Notes: generated from the sequence alone by a model not told the origin. DNA of 64,000 nt from Actinomadura sp. NBRC 104412 (GCF_030269515.1 NZ_BSTM01000003.1:224102-288101), one strand, 5' to 3'; positions 8,328-20,435 are shown, numbered from the stretch's first letter. Numbers and translations: made by a program.

Positions 8328-8357
8328 TTGCCGTCCCGCGGAAAGGGGACCTATGCT
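8328..8357 (+). promoter_or_regulatory. Promoter of the DksA-like gene
   Basis: TTGCCG (8328-8333) and TATGCT (8352-8357) with an 18-bp spacer. This places the transcript start near 8363 and so argues that the ATG at 8353, inside the -10 box, is not the translation start. Confidence 0.6.
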
Positions 8358-8400
8358 GCCCGCACTGCCTGTCGAGGGGTTCAGCGCGAAGGGGGCTGAT

Positions 8401-9219
8401 ATGCGCAACGAAGCGAGCGATATCGGCCTGGCGGGGGCCGGAGCCTCTGGGGGGAGCGTTCCCCAGAACGGCATGGACACGCGCGGTGAAGCGCGTGCGC
8501 CGCAGAATTCCGGTTCCCAGCCCGCGGATGCCTCGTCCACCCCCGTTCACACCCCCGCAGCCAGGGGCCCGGCCAAGAGCACGGGTGCGGCCAAGGCCAA
8601 ACCCGGTGGCAAGAACGCCTCCCGGCCGTCGGCGCGGCGGGCCAAACCGGTCAAGCCGGGCAAGGCCGCCGCGAACGCCAAGGCCAGGCGGTCCGCCGCC
8701 GGTCACGGGACCGACACCGTCGACGGAGCCGACACCGTGGACGGGGCCGGCACCGTCGAAAAGGCCGACGCCCTGGACGGGGCCGGCACGGTGGACGGGC
8801 CGAACACCGGGACGGCGGTGGCGGACACGGCCGCGGTCCTGCCCGTCCGCGAAGGCGAGGGCCGCTGGACCGCGCGTGAGCTCGCCGAGGTCAGGGCGAC
8901 GCTGATCGAGGAGAGCGCCGCGCTGGAGGCCGAGATCGCGGCGGCCGCGTCCCAGATCGCCAAGGGCGACGGCGCGGACGGCGCGGGCGACGACCAGGCC
9001 GACACCGGCGCCAAGACCTACGAGCGCGAGCACGAGCTCGCGCTCACCTACAACGCCCGTGACCTGCTCAACCAGGCCGAGCGCGCGGTCCAGCGGATCG
9101 ACGCGGGCACCTACGGGATCTGCGAGTCCTGCGCGAGGCCGGTGGGCAAGGCGCGCCTTCAAGCCTTTCCTCGTGCGACCCTATGCATGTCATGCAAACA
9201 ACGCGAGGAGCGTCGCTGA
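8401..9219 (+). CDS. DksA/TraR C4 zinc-finger family protein with repeat-rich N-terminus
   Basis: A 272-residue protein. The last ~110 residues are the DksA/TraR fold: a coiled coil (ELAEVRATLIEESAALEAEI), the YNARDLLNQAERAVQRIDAGTYG helix and the finger CESCARPVGKARL ... TLCMSC (CxxC-x17-CxxC). Family members bind RNA polymerase through its secondary channel and modulate promoters with ppGpp, but actinobacterial homologues are little studied. Before it come a Lys/Ala/Pro-rich basic region (about residues 45-105) resembling histone H1 tails, and a DTVDGA hexapeptide repeat. ATG 8401 has an AAGGGGG site 6 nt upstream and follows the promoter at 8328. An alternative ATG at 8353 would add 16 residues. 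It overlaps lspA, which begins within its 3' end. Confidence 0.9.
   Translation: MRNEASDIGLAGAGASGGSVPQNGMDTRGEARAPQNSGSQPADASSTPVHTPAARGPAKSTGAAKAKPGGKNASRPSARRAKPVKPGKAAANAKARRSAAGHGTDTVDGADTVDGAGTVEKADALDGAGTVDGPNTGTAVADTAAVLPVREGEGRWTARELAEVRATLIEESAALEAEIAAAASQIAKGDGADGAGDDQADTGAKTYEREHELALTYNARDLLNQAERAVQRIDAGTYGICESCARPVGKARLQAFPRATLCMSCKQREERR
8713..8802 (+). repeat. 18-bp degenerate repeat in the DksA-like gene
   Basis: Five consecutive 18-bp units (8713, 8731, 8749, 8767, 8785) encode variants of the hexapeptide DTVDGA (for example GTVEKA, DALDGA). It links the basic N-terminal tail to the coiled coil. Confidence 0.8.
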
Positions 9220-9905
9220 ACGACGCAACCGACACCGACGGCCGGGCCGAGGGATCGAGCGGATCTCCTCGGCCGCGCCGTGTCGGCGTACTGATCACGG
9301 TGGCGCTCGCCGCGCTGGGCCTGGACGTCGTGTCCAAGGTCGTCGTGGTGGCCACGTTGCAGGACCGCGAGCCGATCCGGCTGCTGGGCGGCCTGCTCAC
9401 GCTGCGTGAGACCCGCAACAGCGGCGCCGCGTTCTCCATCGGCACCGGCTACACGATCATCTTCACGCTGATCGCCATCGGCGTGGTGGTGGCGATCCTG
9501 CGCACCGCCCGGAACCTGCGCAGCGTTCCCTGGGCGGTGTGCCTGGGGCTGCTGCTGGGCGGCGCGTTCGGCAACCTGATCGACCGGCTGCTGCGCGCGC
9601 CCGCGCCCTTGCAGGGCCATGTCGTCGACTGGATCGAGGTGCCGAACTGGCCGGTGTTCAACCTGGCCGACTCGGCGATCGTCTGCGGCGGCGTCCTGGC
9701 GGTCCTGCTGGCCGCCCGGGGCCTGCAGATCGACGGCACCCGCATCGGCAAGGACGGCGGCAAGGACGACGGCCAGAACGGCGACAAGCACGACGCCAAG
9801 GACGACGCCGAAGTCGGCGGCAGGGACGGCGGGGGTGCCGACGGTAAGGGCGCCGAGTCGCCGGAGCCGCCCGATTCCGCCTCCGCCTCGGAGGGGCGCG
9901 GCTGA
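9183..9905 (+). CDS. lspA: Lipoprotein signal peptidase (signal peptidase II)
   Basis: A 240-residue membrane aspartyl protease that removes the signal peptide from diacylglyceryl-modified prolipoproteins. Four transmembrane helices fall at about 38-56, 86-105, 113-133 and 160-180. The conserved motifs are present: [12 protein letters not shown], then GNLIDRLLR (catalytic Asp) and [20 protein letters not shown] (second catalytic Asp). Residues from about 182 on form a hydrophilic Asp/Gly/Lys-rich cytoplasmic tail absent from E. coli LspA. The gene starts inside the end of the dksA-like gene (37-bp overlap; ATG at 9189 is an alternative), and its stop overlaps the rluD start by one base, so dksA-like, lspA and rluD are translationally coupled. 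Lgt in this window performs the preceding step. Confidence 0.95.
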   Translation: MHVMQTTRGASLNDATDTDGRAEGSSGSPRPRRVGVLITVALAALGLDVVSKVVVVATLQDREPIRLLGGLLTLRETRNSGAAFSIGTGYTIIFTLIAIGVVVAILRTARNLRSVPWAVCLGLLLGGAFGNLIDRLLRAPAPLQGHVVDWIEVPNWPVFNLADSAIVCGGVLAVLLAARGLQIDGTRIGKDGGKDDGQNGDKHDAKDDAEVGGRDGGGADGKGAESPEPPDSASASEGRG

Positions 9906-10822
9906 TGGCGGACGTGCGGAACCTTCCCGTCCCCGAGGGGCTGGAAGGCGAGCGGGTCGACGCGGCGCTGGCACGGTTGTTCGGGCTGTCGCGCGGCCAG
10001 GCGGCCGACATCATCGCCGCGGGCGACGTGCTGCTGGACGGCAAGACGGTGGCCAAGTCCGACCGGGTCCACGGCGGGGCGTGGCTGGAGGTGACGCTTC
10101 CCCCGCCCCCGGTCCCGCCCGCCCCCGTGCCCGAGCCGGTGCCGGGCATGGGGATCCTGTACGAGGACGACGACATCGTGGTGGTGGACAAGCCCGTCGG
10201 GGTCGCCGCCCATCCCACGACGGGCTGGAACGGCCCCACCGTCCTGGGCGGCCTGCTGGGGGCCGGGCACACGGTCGCCACCAGCGGCGCCGCCGAACGG
10301 CAGGGCATCGTTCACCGGCTGGACGCCAACACCACCGGCGCCATGGTCGTCGCCAAGAGCGAGGTGGCGTACTCGCGGCTCAAGCGCGCCTTCAAGGAAC
10401 GCACGGTGGAAAAGCGCTACCACGCGCTCGTCCAAGGGCACCCCGACCCGTTCCGGGGGACGGTGGACGCCCCCATCGACAGGCATCCGGCCGGGGACGG
10501 CCGGTTCGCCGTGGTGGCGGGCGGCAAGCCCTCCGTGACCCACTACGACACGCTGGAGGCGTTCCGGGCGGCCACGCTGCTCGACATCGACCTTGAGACG
10601 GGGCGTACGCACCAGATCCGCGTCCACATGGCCGCCATCCGCCACCCCTGCGTCGGGGATCTGGCGTACGGGGCCGACCCGACGCTGGCGGCCCGGCTCG
10701 GTCTCCGGCGGCAGTGGCTGCACGCCGTCCGCCTGGCGTTCGAGCACCCCACGCGGGGGGACCGGATCGAGTTCGAGAGTCCCTATCCTGAGGACCTGGC
10801 ACGGGCGCTGGATCGTCTCTAG
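9905..10822 (+). CDS. RluD-family 23S rRNA pseudouridine synthase
   Basis: A 305-residue RluA/RluD family enzyme. An S4 RNA-binding domain (residues ~8-70: [24 protein letters not shown]) precedes the synthase domain. The catalytic motif is [12 protein letters not shown] (Asp near residue 140), followed by [17 protein letters not shown] and the [12 protein letters not shown] strand. RluD relatives modify helix 69 of 23S rRNA. TGATG overlap with lspA shows coupling. It is followed by a convergent azlD gene 48 bp away. Which uridines it modifies cannot be told from sequence, so the RluD label is by family. Confidence 0.9.
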   Translation: MADVRNLPVPEGLEGERVDAALARLFGLSRGQAADIIAAGDVLLDGKTVAKSDRVHGGAWLEVTLPPPPVPPAPVPEPVPGMGILYEDDDIVVVDKPVGVAAHPTTGWNGPTVLGGLLGAGHTVATSGAAERQGIVHRLDANTTGAMVVAKSEVAYSRLKRAFKERTVEKRYHALVQGHPDPFRGTVDAPIDRHPAGDGRFAVVAGGKPSVTHYDTLEAFRAATLLDIDLETGRTHQIRVHMAAIRHPCVGDLAYGADPTLAARLGLRRQWLHAVRLAFEHPTRGDRIEFESPYPEDLARALDRL

Positions 10823-10870
10823 CGGCGCGAGCCGCGTCTCCCCGTCCGGCCCGAGGAGGCGGGCGGGGCG

Positions 10871-11185
10871 TCAGATGAGCAGGCGGAGGCCGGCGGCGGC
10901 CGCGGCTCCCGTCACCAGCACCACCAGGAACGGTGCGCGCAGGAGCAGCGCCGCCACGGCCGCCGCGAGACCGGCCAGGCGTGGTCCGTCCAGTTCCAGC
11001 GTCCGGTCCTCGGGGGCGAGGGCCTGCACGGCGATCAGCGCGGTCAGCAGCGCCACCGGCACCAGGTCGGTGAACCGGTGGACGCGCGGATCCTCCAGGA
11101 CCCGCTGGGGTGTGACCAGGCCGCCCAGCTTGAGCAGGTAGCACCCGGCCGCCGTGGCGAGGATCGCCGTCCAGACACCGCTCAT
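10871..11185 (-). CDS. AzlD-family branched-chain amino acid transport subunit
   Basis: A 104-residue protein with three or four hydrophobic helices and the family motifs LKLGGLVTPQR near the N-terminus and VPVALLTALIAVQAL. AzlD is the small partner of AzlC in an exporter for branched-chain amino acids and analogues (BrnEF family). It overlaps the upstream azlC by four bases (ATGA), so the two are translated together. No other function fits the pairing. Confidence 0.9.
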   Translation of the reverse strand: MSGVWTAILATAAGCYLLKLGGLVTPQRVLEDPRVHRFTDLVPVALLTALIAVQALAPEDRTLELDGPRLAGLAAAVAALLLRAPFLVVLVTGAAAAAGLRLLI

Positions 11186-11976
11186 GAGCGCTCCTTCCCA
11201 TCGGACCCGTCAGACCCGTCGGACCCATCGAACCCGTCGGACACGGCACCGGGCGCCGCCCGGCGGCCCGGAAGGAAGATCGCGATCAGGGCGGCGGTGG
11301 CGGCCAGCATGACCGGGACGCCCGCGGGCAGCAGCGGGGTGGTCCCCACGGCGATCACGGCGGCGCCCGCCGCGACCCTGGCCTCGGTGCGGCCCGCGGT
11401 GAGCCTCGGCCACAGCAGCGCCAGGAAGGCCGCGGGGCCGAGCACGTCCAGGCCGAACGCCTTCGGGTCGCCGAGCCCGGTCGCGCCCAGCGCGCCGATC
11501 AGCGTGGTGAGGTTCCAGGTCAGATAGAGGGTGATCGCCGTGACGGCGAACCCGATCCGGGCGCCGTCCCGGTCCGGCTGCGCGGTGGCCACGGCCGTGG
11601 TCTCGTCGATCACCACCTGCGCGGCCACCAGCCGCCGCGCTCCCCGCACCCGGAGCAGACCGGCCAGCCGCAGCCCGTACAGCGCGTTGCGGCCGCCGAG
11701 CAGCACCGCGCCCAGCGCGCCGCTCACCAGGTTCCCGCCACCGCCGATCACCCCGATCAGGGCGAACTGCGATGCCCCCGTGAACGCCAGCAGGCTGAGC
11801 GCGCACGCCTGGGGCACCGTGAGCCCGGCCGCGACCGCCGCCGCGCCGAAGGCCAGCCCGGAGATCCCGACCGCCAGCCCGACGCTCAGCGCGTCCCGCA
11901 CGGCGGCGGCGTGCTCGGGGGGACGGCCCCCGGGCCGCCCGCGAGCCGGTGTTTCCTCCGTTTCCGCCGAATTCAT
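11182..11976 (-). CDS. azlC: AzlC-family amino acid exporter, large subunit
   Basis: A 264-residue membrane protein with about six helices. AVGISGLAFGAAAVAAGLT and AFTGASQFALIGVIGGGG are characteristic of AzlC/BrnF/YgaZ exporters of branched-chain amino acids. The C-terminal tail ends in a hydrophilic Asp-Gly-Ser repeat of unknown role. The ATG at 11976 lies 7 nt after TAGCTT, so the transcript is probably leaderless. It is divergent from an AraC-type regulator across a 77-bp gap; that regulator is the obvious candidate to control it. Confidence 0.9.
   Translation of the reverse strand: MNSAETEETPARGRPGGRPPEHAAAVRDALSVGLAVGISGLAFGAAAVAAGLTVPQACALSLLAFTGASQFALIGVIGGGGNLVSGALGAVLLGGRNALYGLRLAGLLRVRGARRLVAAQVVIDETTAVATAQPDRDGARIGFAVTAITLYLTWNLTTLIGALGATGLGDPKAFGLDVLGPAAFLALLWPRLTAGRTEARVAAGAAVIAVGTTPLLPAGVPVMLAATAALIAIFLPGRRAAPGAVSDGFDGSDGSDGSDGKERS
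11201..11245 (-). repeat. 9-bp repeat encoding the AzlC C-terminal DGS tail
   Basis: Five 9-bp units (11201, 11210, 11219, 11228, 11237) with the pattern TCGGACCCG and one or two changes each encode a Gly-Ser-Asp-type tripeptide repeat on the minus strand. Confidence 0.8.
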
Positions 11977-11983
11977 GCCGATG

Positions 11984-11989
11984 AAGCTA
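11984..11989 (-). promoter_or_regulatory. -10 box of azlCD (leaderless)
   Basis: TAGCTT on the minus strand, 7 nt before the azlC ATG. No good -35 is visible. Confidence 0.55.
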
Positions 11990-12040
11990 TCCGGCGGTGC
12001 CCGGAAGGTCTTGAACGTTCTTGCTCCCCCGTCCGGCGTC

Positions 12041-12046
12041 TAGGAT
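12041..12046 (+). promoter_or_regulatory. -10 box of the AraC regulator (leaderless)
   Basis: TAGGAT lies 7 nt before the ATG at 12054, placing the transcript start at or near the start codon. TTGAAC at 12011 and TTGCTC at 12021 are both off the ideal spacing for a -35. Confidence 0.55.
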
Positions 12047-12053
12047 CACGGGC

Positions 12054-12884
12054 ATGAGCGGGGAAGTGGCGCATTACTGGAGCCATCCCGCGCTACCCGG
12101 TGTGGACCTGCTGCGGGCCCGGTTCGTGACCCACCGCTACAACCGGCACGCCCACGACACCTACGCCCTGGCCCTCGTCGAGTACGGGGTCGAGCAGTTC
12201 GAGTACGGCGGCAGCCTGGAACGGGCGGGCGCGGGGTCGATCGGTCTGGTCAACCCAGGGGTCATCCACACCGGCGAGGCCGGGGTCCCCGAGGGCTGGG
12301 CCTACCGCGTGCTGTACCCGACCGTCGAGGTGATGAGCGACATCGCCGCCGACCTGGGCGCGCCCAGCGGCACGCCGTACTTCCCCGAGCCGGTCATCAC
12401 CGACCCCGAGGCGGCCCGGCTGCTGCGCGCCGCCCACCGTTCCGGGGAGCAGGGGGACGCCCTGGCGGCCTCGTCGCTGTTCCGCCAGGCGGCCGCGAGC
12501 CTGCTGCGGTTCGCGCGTCCGCGGACAGGCGTGGACGCCGGCGACACCCCGCCCGGCCGGATGCCGCGTGCCGTACGGGCCGCGCGGGAGATCCTGCACG
12601 AGAGCCTGCTGGATCCGCCGTCCCTGGACGAGCTGGCCGCCTCCGTGGGAGTCGGCGCGTTCCCGCTGCTGCGCGCGTTCAAGGAGGCCACGGGCCTGCC
12701 GCCGCACGCGTACCTCAACCAGGTGAGGGTGCGGCACGCCCGCCGCCTGCTGGACGAAGGGCTGCGCCCGGCCGAGGTCGCGTCCCGTACCGGATTCGCG
12801 GACCAGGCCCACCTGACCCGGCATTTCAAGCGCACCGTGGGCGTCCCGCCGGGCGCCTACCGCGAGGGACGGGCCGCCGCCTGA
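12054..12884 (+). CDS. AraC-family transcriptional regulator
   Basis: A 276-residue regulator. The N-terminal AraC_binding cupin (residues ~15-120) has HRYNRHAHDTYALALVEYG and LVNPGVIHTGEAG. The C-terminal pair of helix-turn-helix motifs (about 180-275) has LDELAASVGVGAFPLLRAFKEATG and the family signature AEVASRTGFADQAHLTRHFKRTVGVPPGAYR. The ligand is unknown. Divergence from azlCD suggests it senses an amino acid or analogue and controls that exporter. The ATG at 12054 is preferred over an upstream start because a -10 element sits 7 nt before it and the cupin begins soon after. Confidence 0.9.
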   Translation: MSGEVAHYWSHPALPGVDLLRARFVTHRYNRHAHDTYALALVEYGVEQFEYGGSLERAGAGSIGLVNPGVIHTGEAGVPEGWAYRVLYPTVEVMSDIAADLGAPSGTPYFPEPVITDPEAARLLRAAHRSGEQGDALAASSLFRQAAASLLRFARPRTGVDAGDTPPGRMPRAVRAAREILHESLLDPPSLDELAASVGVGAFPLLRAFKEATGLPPHAYLNQVRVRHARRLLDEGLRPAEVASRTGFADQAHLTRHFKRTVGVPPGAYREGRAAA

Positions 12885-13155
12885 GCCGCCCGCCCGGCCA
12901 CCGGTACGGCCCCCCTTCGGGTGGAAAATCATGATCTTGGGCGGGGTCGCCGGGAGATCGGAGTGTCGGGCCGCCGCCTGTCGGTGGGGAGGGTTAGGCT
13001 CGCAGCACCGCGCCGCCCCGGTCCCCGATCCGGGGTGGCGGACTTCCCCCGGTACCTGAGAAGCCGAACACGTGCTCACGGCACGTGCGCGGTCGCATGC
13101 CAGGACACGAGCGACGCCGTCGAAGCGACACGGCGAACAGGAGGCGCACGAGGCC
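12885..13155. other. 271-bp gap upstream of dnaE
   Basis: No coding signal was found. TAGGCT at 12994-12999 could be a -10 for dnaE, leaving a leader of about 150 nt, but I see no convincing -35. An AGGAGG ribosome site lies about 11 nt before the dnaE ATG. Confidence 0.4.
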
Positions 13156-16686
<3,531 letters not shown>

Positions 16687-16702
16687 CGCGACCCCCGTCC
16701 CT

Positions 16703-16733
16703 GAGGCCGCCGGGGCGCTGCCGCGGCGGCCTC
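16703..16733 (+). terminator. Hairpin after dnaE
   Basis: GAGGCCGCC (16703-16711) pairs with GGCGGCCTC (16725-16733) across a 13-nt loop, 17 nt after the dnaE stop. It has no U-tract. Confidence 0.55.
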
Positions 16734-16803
16734 CCGCGGCTCGGGCTTCCGGGCTCGGGCTCGCGGTGTCTGAAGGACCTCTTCGTGTCCAGAGGGTCCG
16801 TGT

Positions 16804-17511
16804 CTAGAGGGTGGCCGGGGTCAGGTCGGCCTGCCAGTTGACGAAGCGGCCCAGGCCGTCGAAGTGGGCGCGGGCGATCCCGCCGCCCGGAAGGCTGATC
16901 TCGGTCAGCCCCTCGCGCTCCCGGTACGGGACGCGGTGCCGGCTCAGGAACCGGGCCAGGGTGAGCCGGGGCTCGCGGGGGAACAGGCTCACCGCGTTCA
17001 TCAGCAGGCGGGGGACCGGGACGGGGTCCCACGCGGCGGGCGGGGCCTGCGGGTCGTCCACGTGCAGGTAGGCCGAGCCGCCCTCGTAGCCCGCGCCGAT
17101 GTAGCCGCCACCGCCCAGCACGCCGCCCGCGGCCATCGCGATCAGCTCGCCGCCGTGCCCGGCCGGTCCCTCGTACCAGCCGAGGTCCACCTCGGGGGTG
17201 GTGAACTCGGGGATGCCGAGCCGCCGGCCGAGGCCGCGGATGGCCAGGATCGGCTCCACCGCCGGATGGTCGTCGCCGAACTGCGGGTTGGCCCAGCCCC
17301 ACAACCAGGTGCGCTCGCGCGCGGCGTAGCTGCCGAGCAGTGACACCTGCACCGTCACCCCGCCGCTGGTGTAGGTGCGGGCGGTCAGGTCGGCGCTCCA
17401 ATCCTCGCGCGGCAGGAACTCGGCCAGCGTCTCCTGCTGCTGGAGCACGACCGCGGCGAGAGCGGCGCCGAGGCGTTGGAACGCGGGGCTGAATCCGGAC
17501 ATGTCGGGCAC
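16804..17511 (-). CDS. DUF6882-like protein of unknown function
   Basis: A 235-residue soluble protein without signal peptide. The pattern of an N-terminal FQRLGAALAAVVLQQQETLAEFLP helix followed by TWLWGWANPQF resembles the DUF6882/DUF6882-related actinobacterial families, which have no assigned role. A Gly-rich stretch (AGGVLGGGGYIGAGYEGGSAYLH) lies in the middle. Two starts are possible: GTG 17511 and ATG 17502. GATAAT on the minus strand (17517-17512) is adjacent to the GTG and 9 nt before the ATG, so the ATG may be the true, nearly leaderless start. It is divergent from the DUF2567-like gene. Confidence 0.75.
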   Translation of the reverse strand: MPDMSGFSPAFQRLGAALAAVVLQQQETLAEFLPREDWSADLTARTYTSGGVTVQVSLLGSYAARERTWLWGWANPQFGDDHPAVEPILAIRGLGRRLGIPEFTTPEVDLGWYEGPAGHGGELIAMAAGGVLGGGGYIGAGYEGGSAYLHVDDPQAPPAAWDPVPVPRLLMNAVSLFPREPRLTLARFLSRHRVPYREREGLTEISLPGGGIARAHFDGLGRFVNWQADLTPATL

Positions 17512-17677
17512 ATTATCTCAGAGAATCGGGCCGCTCTGCGGCGGGAATCGGACACCGTTCGGTTGTCTGCGGACCGCCCCGGCCGGCGGCACGGCCGTCG
17601 GGCGGCACGGCCGTGAGCCACTAGGCTGTGTCACCGCTCGGGTTGCGTCCGGGGCGGCAGTCGAAGGAGCGTGGGCA

Positions 17678-18280
17678 GTGCGGGGACCGACCATGGGCAC
17701 CTTGCGGACCTGGGCGGTCACCACTGCGATCATCGCATTCCTCGGGGTCCCCGCCGGGCTGTTGTGGGCGGAGATCTCCCCCAAGGTGACCTACATCGTT
17801 ATCCGAGGTCAGGCCGTGCTTGCCGATCCGGAAGGCCAGGCGCCCATCGCGACGGACGGCCGGTTCGCGCTGATCGCCGTGGCCGCGGGCCTGGCCTGCG
17901 GGATCGCCGCGTACCTCGCCGGGGGCCGGGGCAACGACCTGCCGCTGCTGTTCGGGCTGGCGGCCGGCGGGCTGGCCGCGTCCCTGCTGGCCTGGCGGCT
18001 CGGCCACCACATCGGGCTGGACGGCTTCCAGCGCGCGGTGCGGCGCGCCCCCGACGGGCGGCTGGTCACCGGGGCGGCGCAGCTCCGCGCGACCGGCATC
18101 GTGGTGTTCTGGCCGGTGCTGTCGGTCCTGGCCTACGAGCTGCTGGAGCTGGTGGTCAGGCGGCTACCCCCGGGCGATGGCCGCAAGCGTCGCGGCGGTG
18201 AGGCGGACGAGGTCGGCGGGCGCGAGCTCGATCTGCAGGCCGCGCCGACCGGCGGAGACGTAGACGGTCGGGAACCCTGA
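17678..18280 (+). CDS. DUF2567-like membrane protein
   Basis: A 200-residue protein with four predicted helices (about 8-28, 70-87, 93-112, 148-168). The first loop contains LADPEGQAPIATDGRFALIAVAAG, which resembles the conserved core of DUF2567 proteins restricted to actinobacteria. Function is unknown. The GTG at 17678 is chosen for the AAGGAG site (17664-17669) 8 nt upstream. Its hydrophilic C-terminal tail (about 40 residues) is encoded antisense to the end of ybaK: the genes converge with a 117-bp overlap. Confidence 0.75.
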   Translation: MRGPTMGTLRTWAVTTAIIAFLGVPAGLLWAEISPKVTYIVIRGQAVLADPEGQAPIATDGRFALIAVAAGLACGIAAYLAGGRGNDLPLLFGLAAGGLAASLLAWRLGHHIGLDGFQRAVRRAPDGRLVTGAAQLRATGIVVFWPVLSVLAYELLELVVRRLPPGDGRKRRGGEADEVGGRELDLQAAPTGGDVDGREP

Positions 18281-18670
18281 CACCGACTCGTCCACCACGG
18301 TCGGCAGTTCGCGGCGTTGCCCCAGCGGGCTGATCCCGCCCACGACGTACCCGGTGGCGCGCTCCGCGACCTTGGGGTCGGCCATCCGCGCCTTCTTGCC
18401 GCCGGCCGCCGCGGCGAGCGCCTTCAGGTCCAGCGATCCCGACACCGGGACGACCGCCACCGTGAGCGCCCCGTCCACCTCGGCCAGCAGCGTCTTGAAG
18501 ACCCGCTCGGGCGGCACGCCCAGCGCCCGCGCCGCCGCCGCGCCGTACGACTCGGCGGCCGGGTCCGGCTCGTACGGATGCAGCGTGAACCCGATCTCCG
18601 CCTTGGCCGCGGCGAGCGTGGCCGGCGTGCCCTGCCCTCCCTTGGACTTGCGTGAACCCATGCGCGCCAT
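18164..18670 (-). CDS. ybaK: Cys-tRNA(Pro) deacylase, YbaK/EbsC family
   Basis: A 168-residue editing protein that hydrolyses Cys mischarged onto tRNA-Pro. The fold signatures are ALGVPPERVFKTLLAEVDG (catalytic Lys in VFKTL), DLKALAAAAGGKKARMADP and the GYVVGGISPLGQRR strand with SAGRRGLQIELAPADLV. Length matches the family (~160). It converges on the DUF2567-like gene with overlapping 3' ends. It appears to stand alone, possibly transcribed together with the LON-domain gene 66 bp upstream on the same strand. Confidence 0.93.
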   Translation of the reverse strand: MARMGSRKSKGGQGTPATLAAAKAEIGFTLHPYEPDPAAESYGAAAARALGVPPERVFKTLLAEVDGALTVAVVPVSGSLDLKALAAAAGGKKARMADPKVAERATGYVVGGISPLGQRRELPTVVDESVSGFPTVYVSAGRRGLQIELAPADLVRLTAATLAAIARG

Positions 18671-18735
18671 CCTGCCCGCAACGACCGCCGGGTGCCCATC
18701 CGATTTCAGGTGGGTTCAGGTGGGAGGGACCGAGG

Positions 18736-19398
18736 TCAGTTGGGATGGACCGAGGTGTCCAGAAACTGGCCGGCCGGGACGGTCGCCAGGCCGTTGAGCA
18801 GCCGGTTCTCGCGCGCCAGCAGGTCGTGCTCGGCGCGCAGGCGCAGGGCGGCGTCCTCGGCCTCCAGCAGCCGCTGCTTCTCGTGCCCGTCCAGCACCAC
18901 GGCCGAGGCGATCAGGTACGACAGGCGCACCGGGTCGTCGGGAAGGTCGACGGGCTCGACCACGTCCGCGCCGACGGCGGCCAGCCGGTGCCGGTAGAGC
19001 TGGAAGAGCAGCCGGGCCCGGTGGGCGAGCGGCCCGGGTTCGGCGCCAGCCTCCTCGGGCAGGAACTCCACCTCGCCGCGCAGGTACGGCAGGCCGCGGT
19101 CGAGCCGCTTGACGCGGAACCGGTCGGCGCCGATGGTGACGATGTCGAACCGGCCGTCCGGGCGTCCGTTCACGCCGTGCACCTCGGCCACGCAGCCGAC
19201 CCCGGCCAGCCGCAGCCCCGCGGTGTCGCCGACCTCGTGCCCGACCTCGATGCCGACCACGCCGAGCCGCCACGGCTTGGGCCGTTCCAGCAGGTCGCGG
19301 ATGAGCAGCCGGTACCGCTCCTCGAACAGATGCAGAGGGAGGACCAGGCCCGGGAAGAGGACCGTGCCCAGGGGGAACAGAGGAAGCAGCTCGGTCAC
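18736..19398 (-). CDS. LON peptidase substrate-binding domain protein
   Basis: A 220-residue protein that consists only of the Lon N-terminal (LAN) domain: LLPLFPLGTVLFPGLVLPLHLFEERYRLLIRDLLE, then GVGCVAEVHGVN and DIVTIGADRFRVKRL. It lacks the AAA+ and protease domains, so it is not a Lon protease. Such stand-alone proteins are common in actinobacteria and of unknown function, perhaps substrate recognition. A helical Leu/Arg-rich tail follows residue ~150. GTG start; the intergenic region toward phzF is AT-rich (about 19465-19500) and probably holds its promoter. Confidence 0.88.
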   Translation of the reverse strand: MTELLPLFPLGTVLFPGLVLPLHLFEERYRLLIRDLLERPKPWRLGVVGIEVGHEVGDTAGLRLAGVGCVAEVHGVNGRPDGRFDIVTIGADRFRVKRLDRGLPYLRGEVEFLPEEAGAEPGPLAHRARLLFQLYRHRLAAVGADVVEPVDLPDDPVRLSYLIASAVVLDGHEKQRLLEAEDAALRLRAEHDLLARENRLLNGLATVPAGQFLDTSVHPN

Positions 19399-19573
19399 CG
19401 CATCCCCACCCTCGCCTCTGGCGTGCGTCCGTCGAGAGCGCTCCTCCTCTCAGGATACGCCCGAGGATAATGATCTTGCTATCCCTGAAATTCTCACAAT
19501 CTGAAGACGCCGCCGGATGGCGGACCAGGCCACTGAGGCCGATCGGCCCTGCCGCGCCGGCGCCCCGCGGGCC

Positions 19574-19579
19574 TAACCT
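19574..19579 (+). promoter_or_regulatory. -10 box of the phzF gene (leaderless)
   Basis: TAACCT ends 7 nt before the ATG at 19587, fixing that codon as the likely start. Confidence 0.5.
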
Positions 19580-19586
19580 CGTGGGC

Positions 19587-20402
19587 ATGCGGATCTTCGT
19601 CATCGACGCCTTCACCGATCGCCCGTTCGCCGGCAACCCGGCCGGAGTCTGCCTGCTGGACGCTCCCGCGGACCCCGCGTGGATGCAGCGGGTCGCGGCC
19701 GAGATGCGGCACTCCGAGACCGCGTTCGTCCGCCCCCTGGACGACGACCCCGGTGCCGATCTCGAACTGCGCTGGTTCACCCCCGAGGTCGAGGTCGCGC
19801 TGTGCGGGCACGCCACCCTGGCCGCCGCGCACGCCCTGTACGAGGCCGGCGCCGTCCCGTCCGCCGGGCCGATCCGGTTCCGGACCCTGCACAGCGGTGT
19901 GCTGACCGTCGGCCCCGGCGAGGGCGGCCTGCTGGAGATGGACTTCCCCGCCGTCCCGCCCGCCCAGGCCCCCGCCCCGGCCGGCCTGGCCGACGCGCTC
20001 GGCGTCCAGCCGGGCTGGACGGGCCGCAACGCCCAGGACGACCTGCTGGTGGAGGTCTCGGGCGAGGACGTGGTGCGCAAGCTCACCCCGGACATCACCG
20101 CCCTGTCCGCCGTCGACGCCCGCACCGTCATCGTCACCGCCCAGGCCGCGCCGGACGCCGGGTACGACTTCGTGTCCCGCGTCTTCGCCCCCAGCGTCGG
20201 CATCGACGAGGATCCGGTCACCGGCTCCGCCCACTGCGCCCTGGCCCCGTACTGGACGTCCAAGCTGGACCGCGCCACGCTCACCGGGTTCCAGGCGTCC
20301 TCCCGGGGCGGCCACGTCCGCACCGAGCTGCGCGGCGACCGCGTCCTCCTCTCCGGCAAGGCCACCACCGTCCTCGACGGCACCCTCAAGGCGACCGCGT
20401 AG
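19587..20402 (+). CDS. PhzF-family isomerase
   Basis: A 271-residue protein of the PhzF/diaminopimelate-epimerase-like fold. The N-terminus RIFVIDAFTDRPFAGNPAGVC is characteristic, followed by MRHSETAFV with the catalytic Glu, WFTPEVEVALCGHATLAAAHAL and, near the C-terminus, DEDPVTGSAHCALAPYW. Known members isomerise small molecules (phenazine precursor in PhzF) but most, including this one, have unknown substrates. No phenazine genes are nearby. The ATG at 19587 is chosen because TAACCT lies 7 nt upstream; the open frame extends further 5' but has no ribosome site. Confidence 0.92.
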   Translation: MRIFVIDAFTDRPFAGNPAGVCLLDAPADPAWMQRVAAEMRHSETAFVRPLDDDPGADLELRWFTPEVEVALCGHATLAAAHALYEAGAVPSAGPIRFRTLHSGVLTVGPGEGGLLEMDFPAVPPAQAPAPAGLADALGVQPGWTGRNAQDDLLVEVSGEDVVRKLTPDITALSAVDARTVIVTAQAAPDAGYDFVSRVFAPSVGIDEDPVTGSAHCALAPYWTSKLDRATLTGFQASSRGGHVRTELRGDRVLLSGKATTVLDGTLKATA

Positions 20403-20435
20403 CCGACCGGCGCAGGGCGGATGTCGTTCTGTCGA

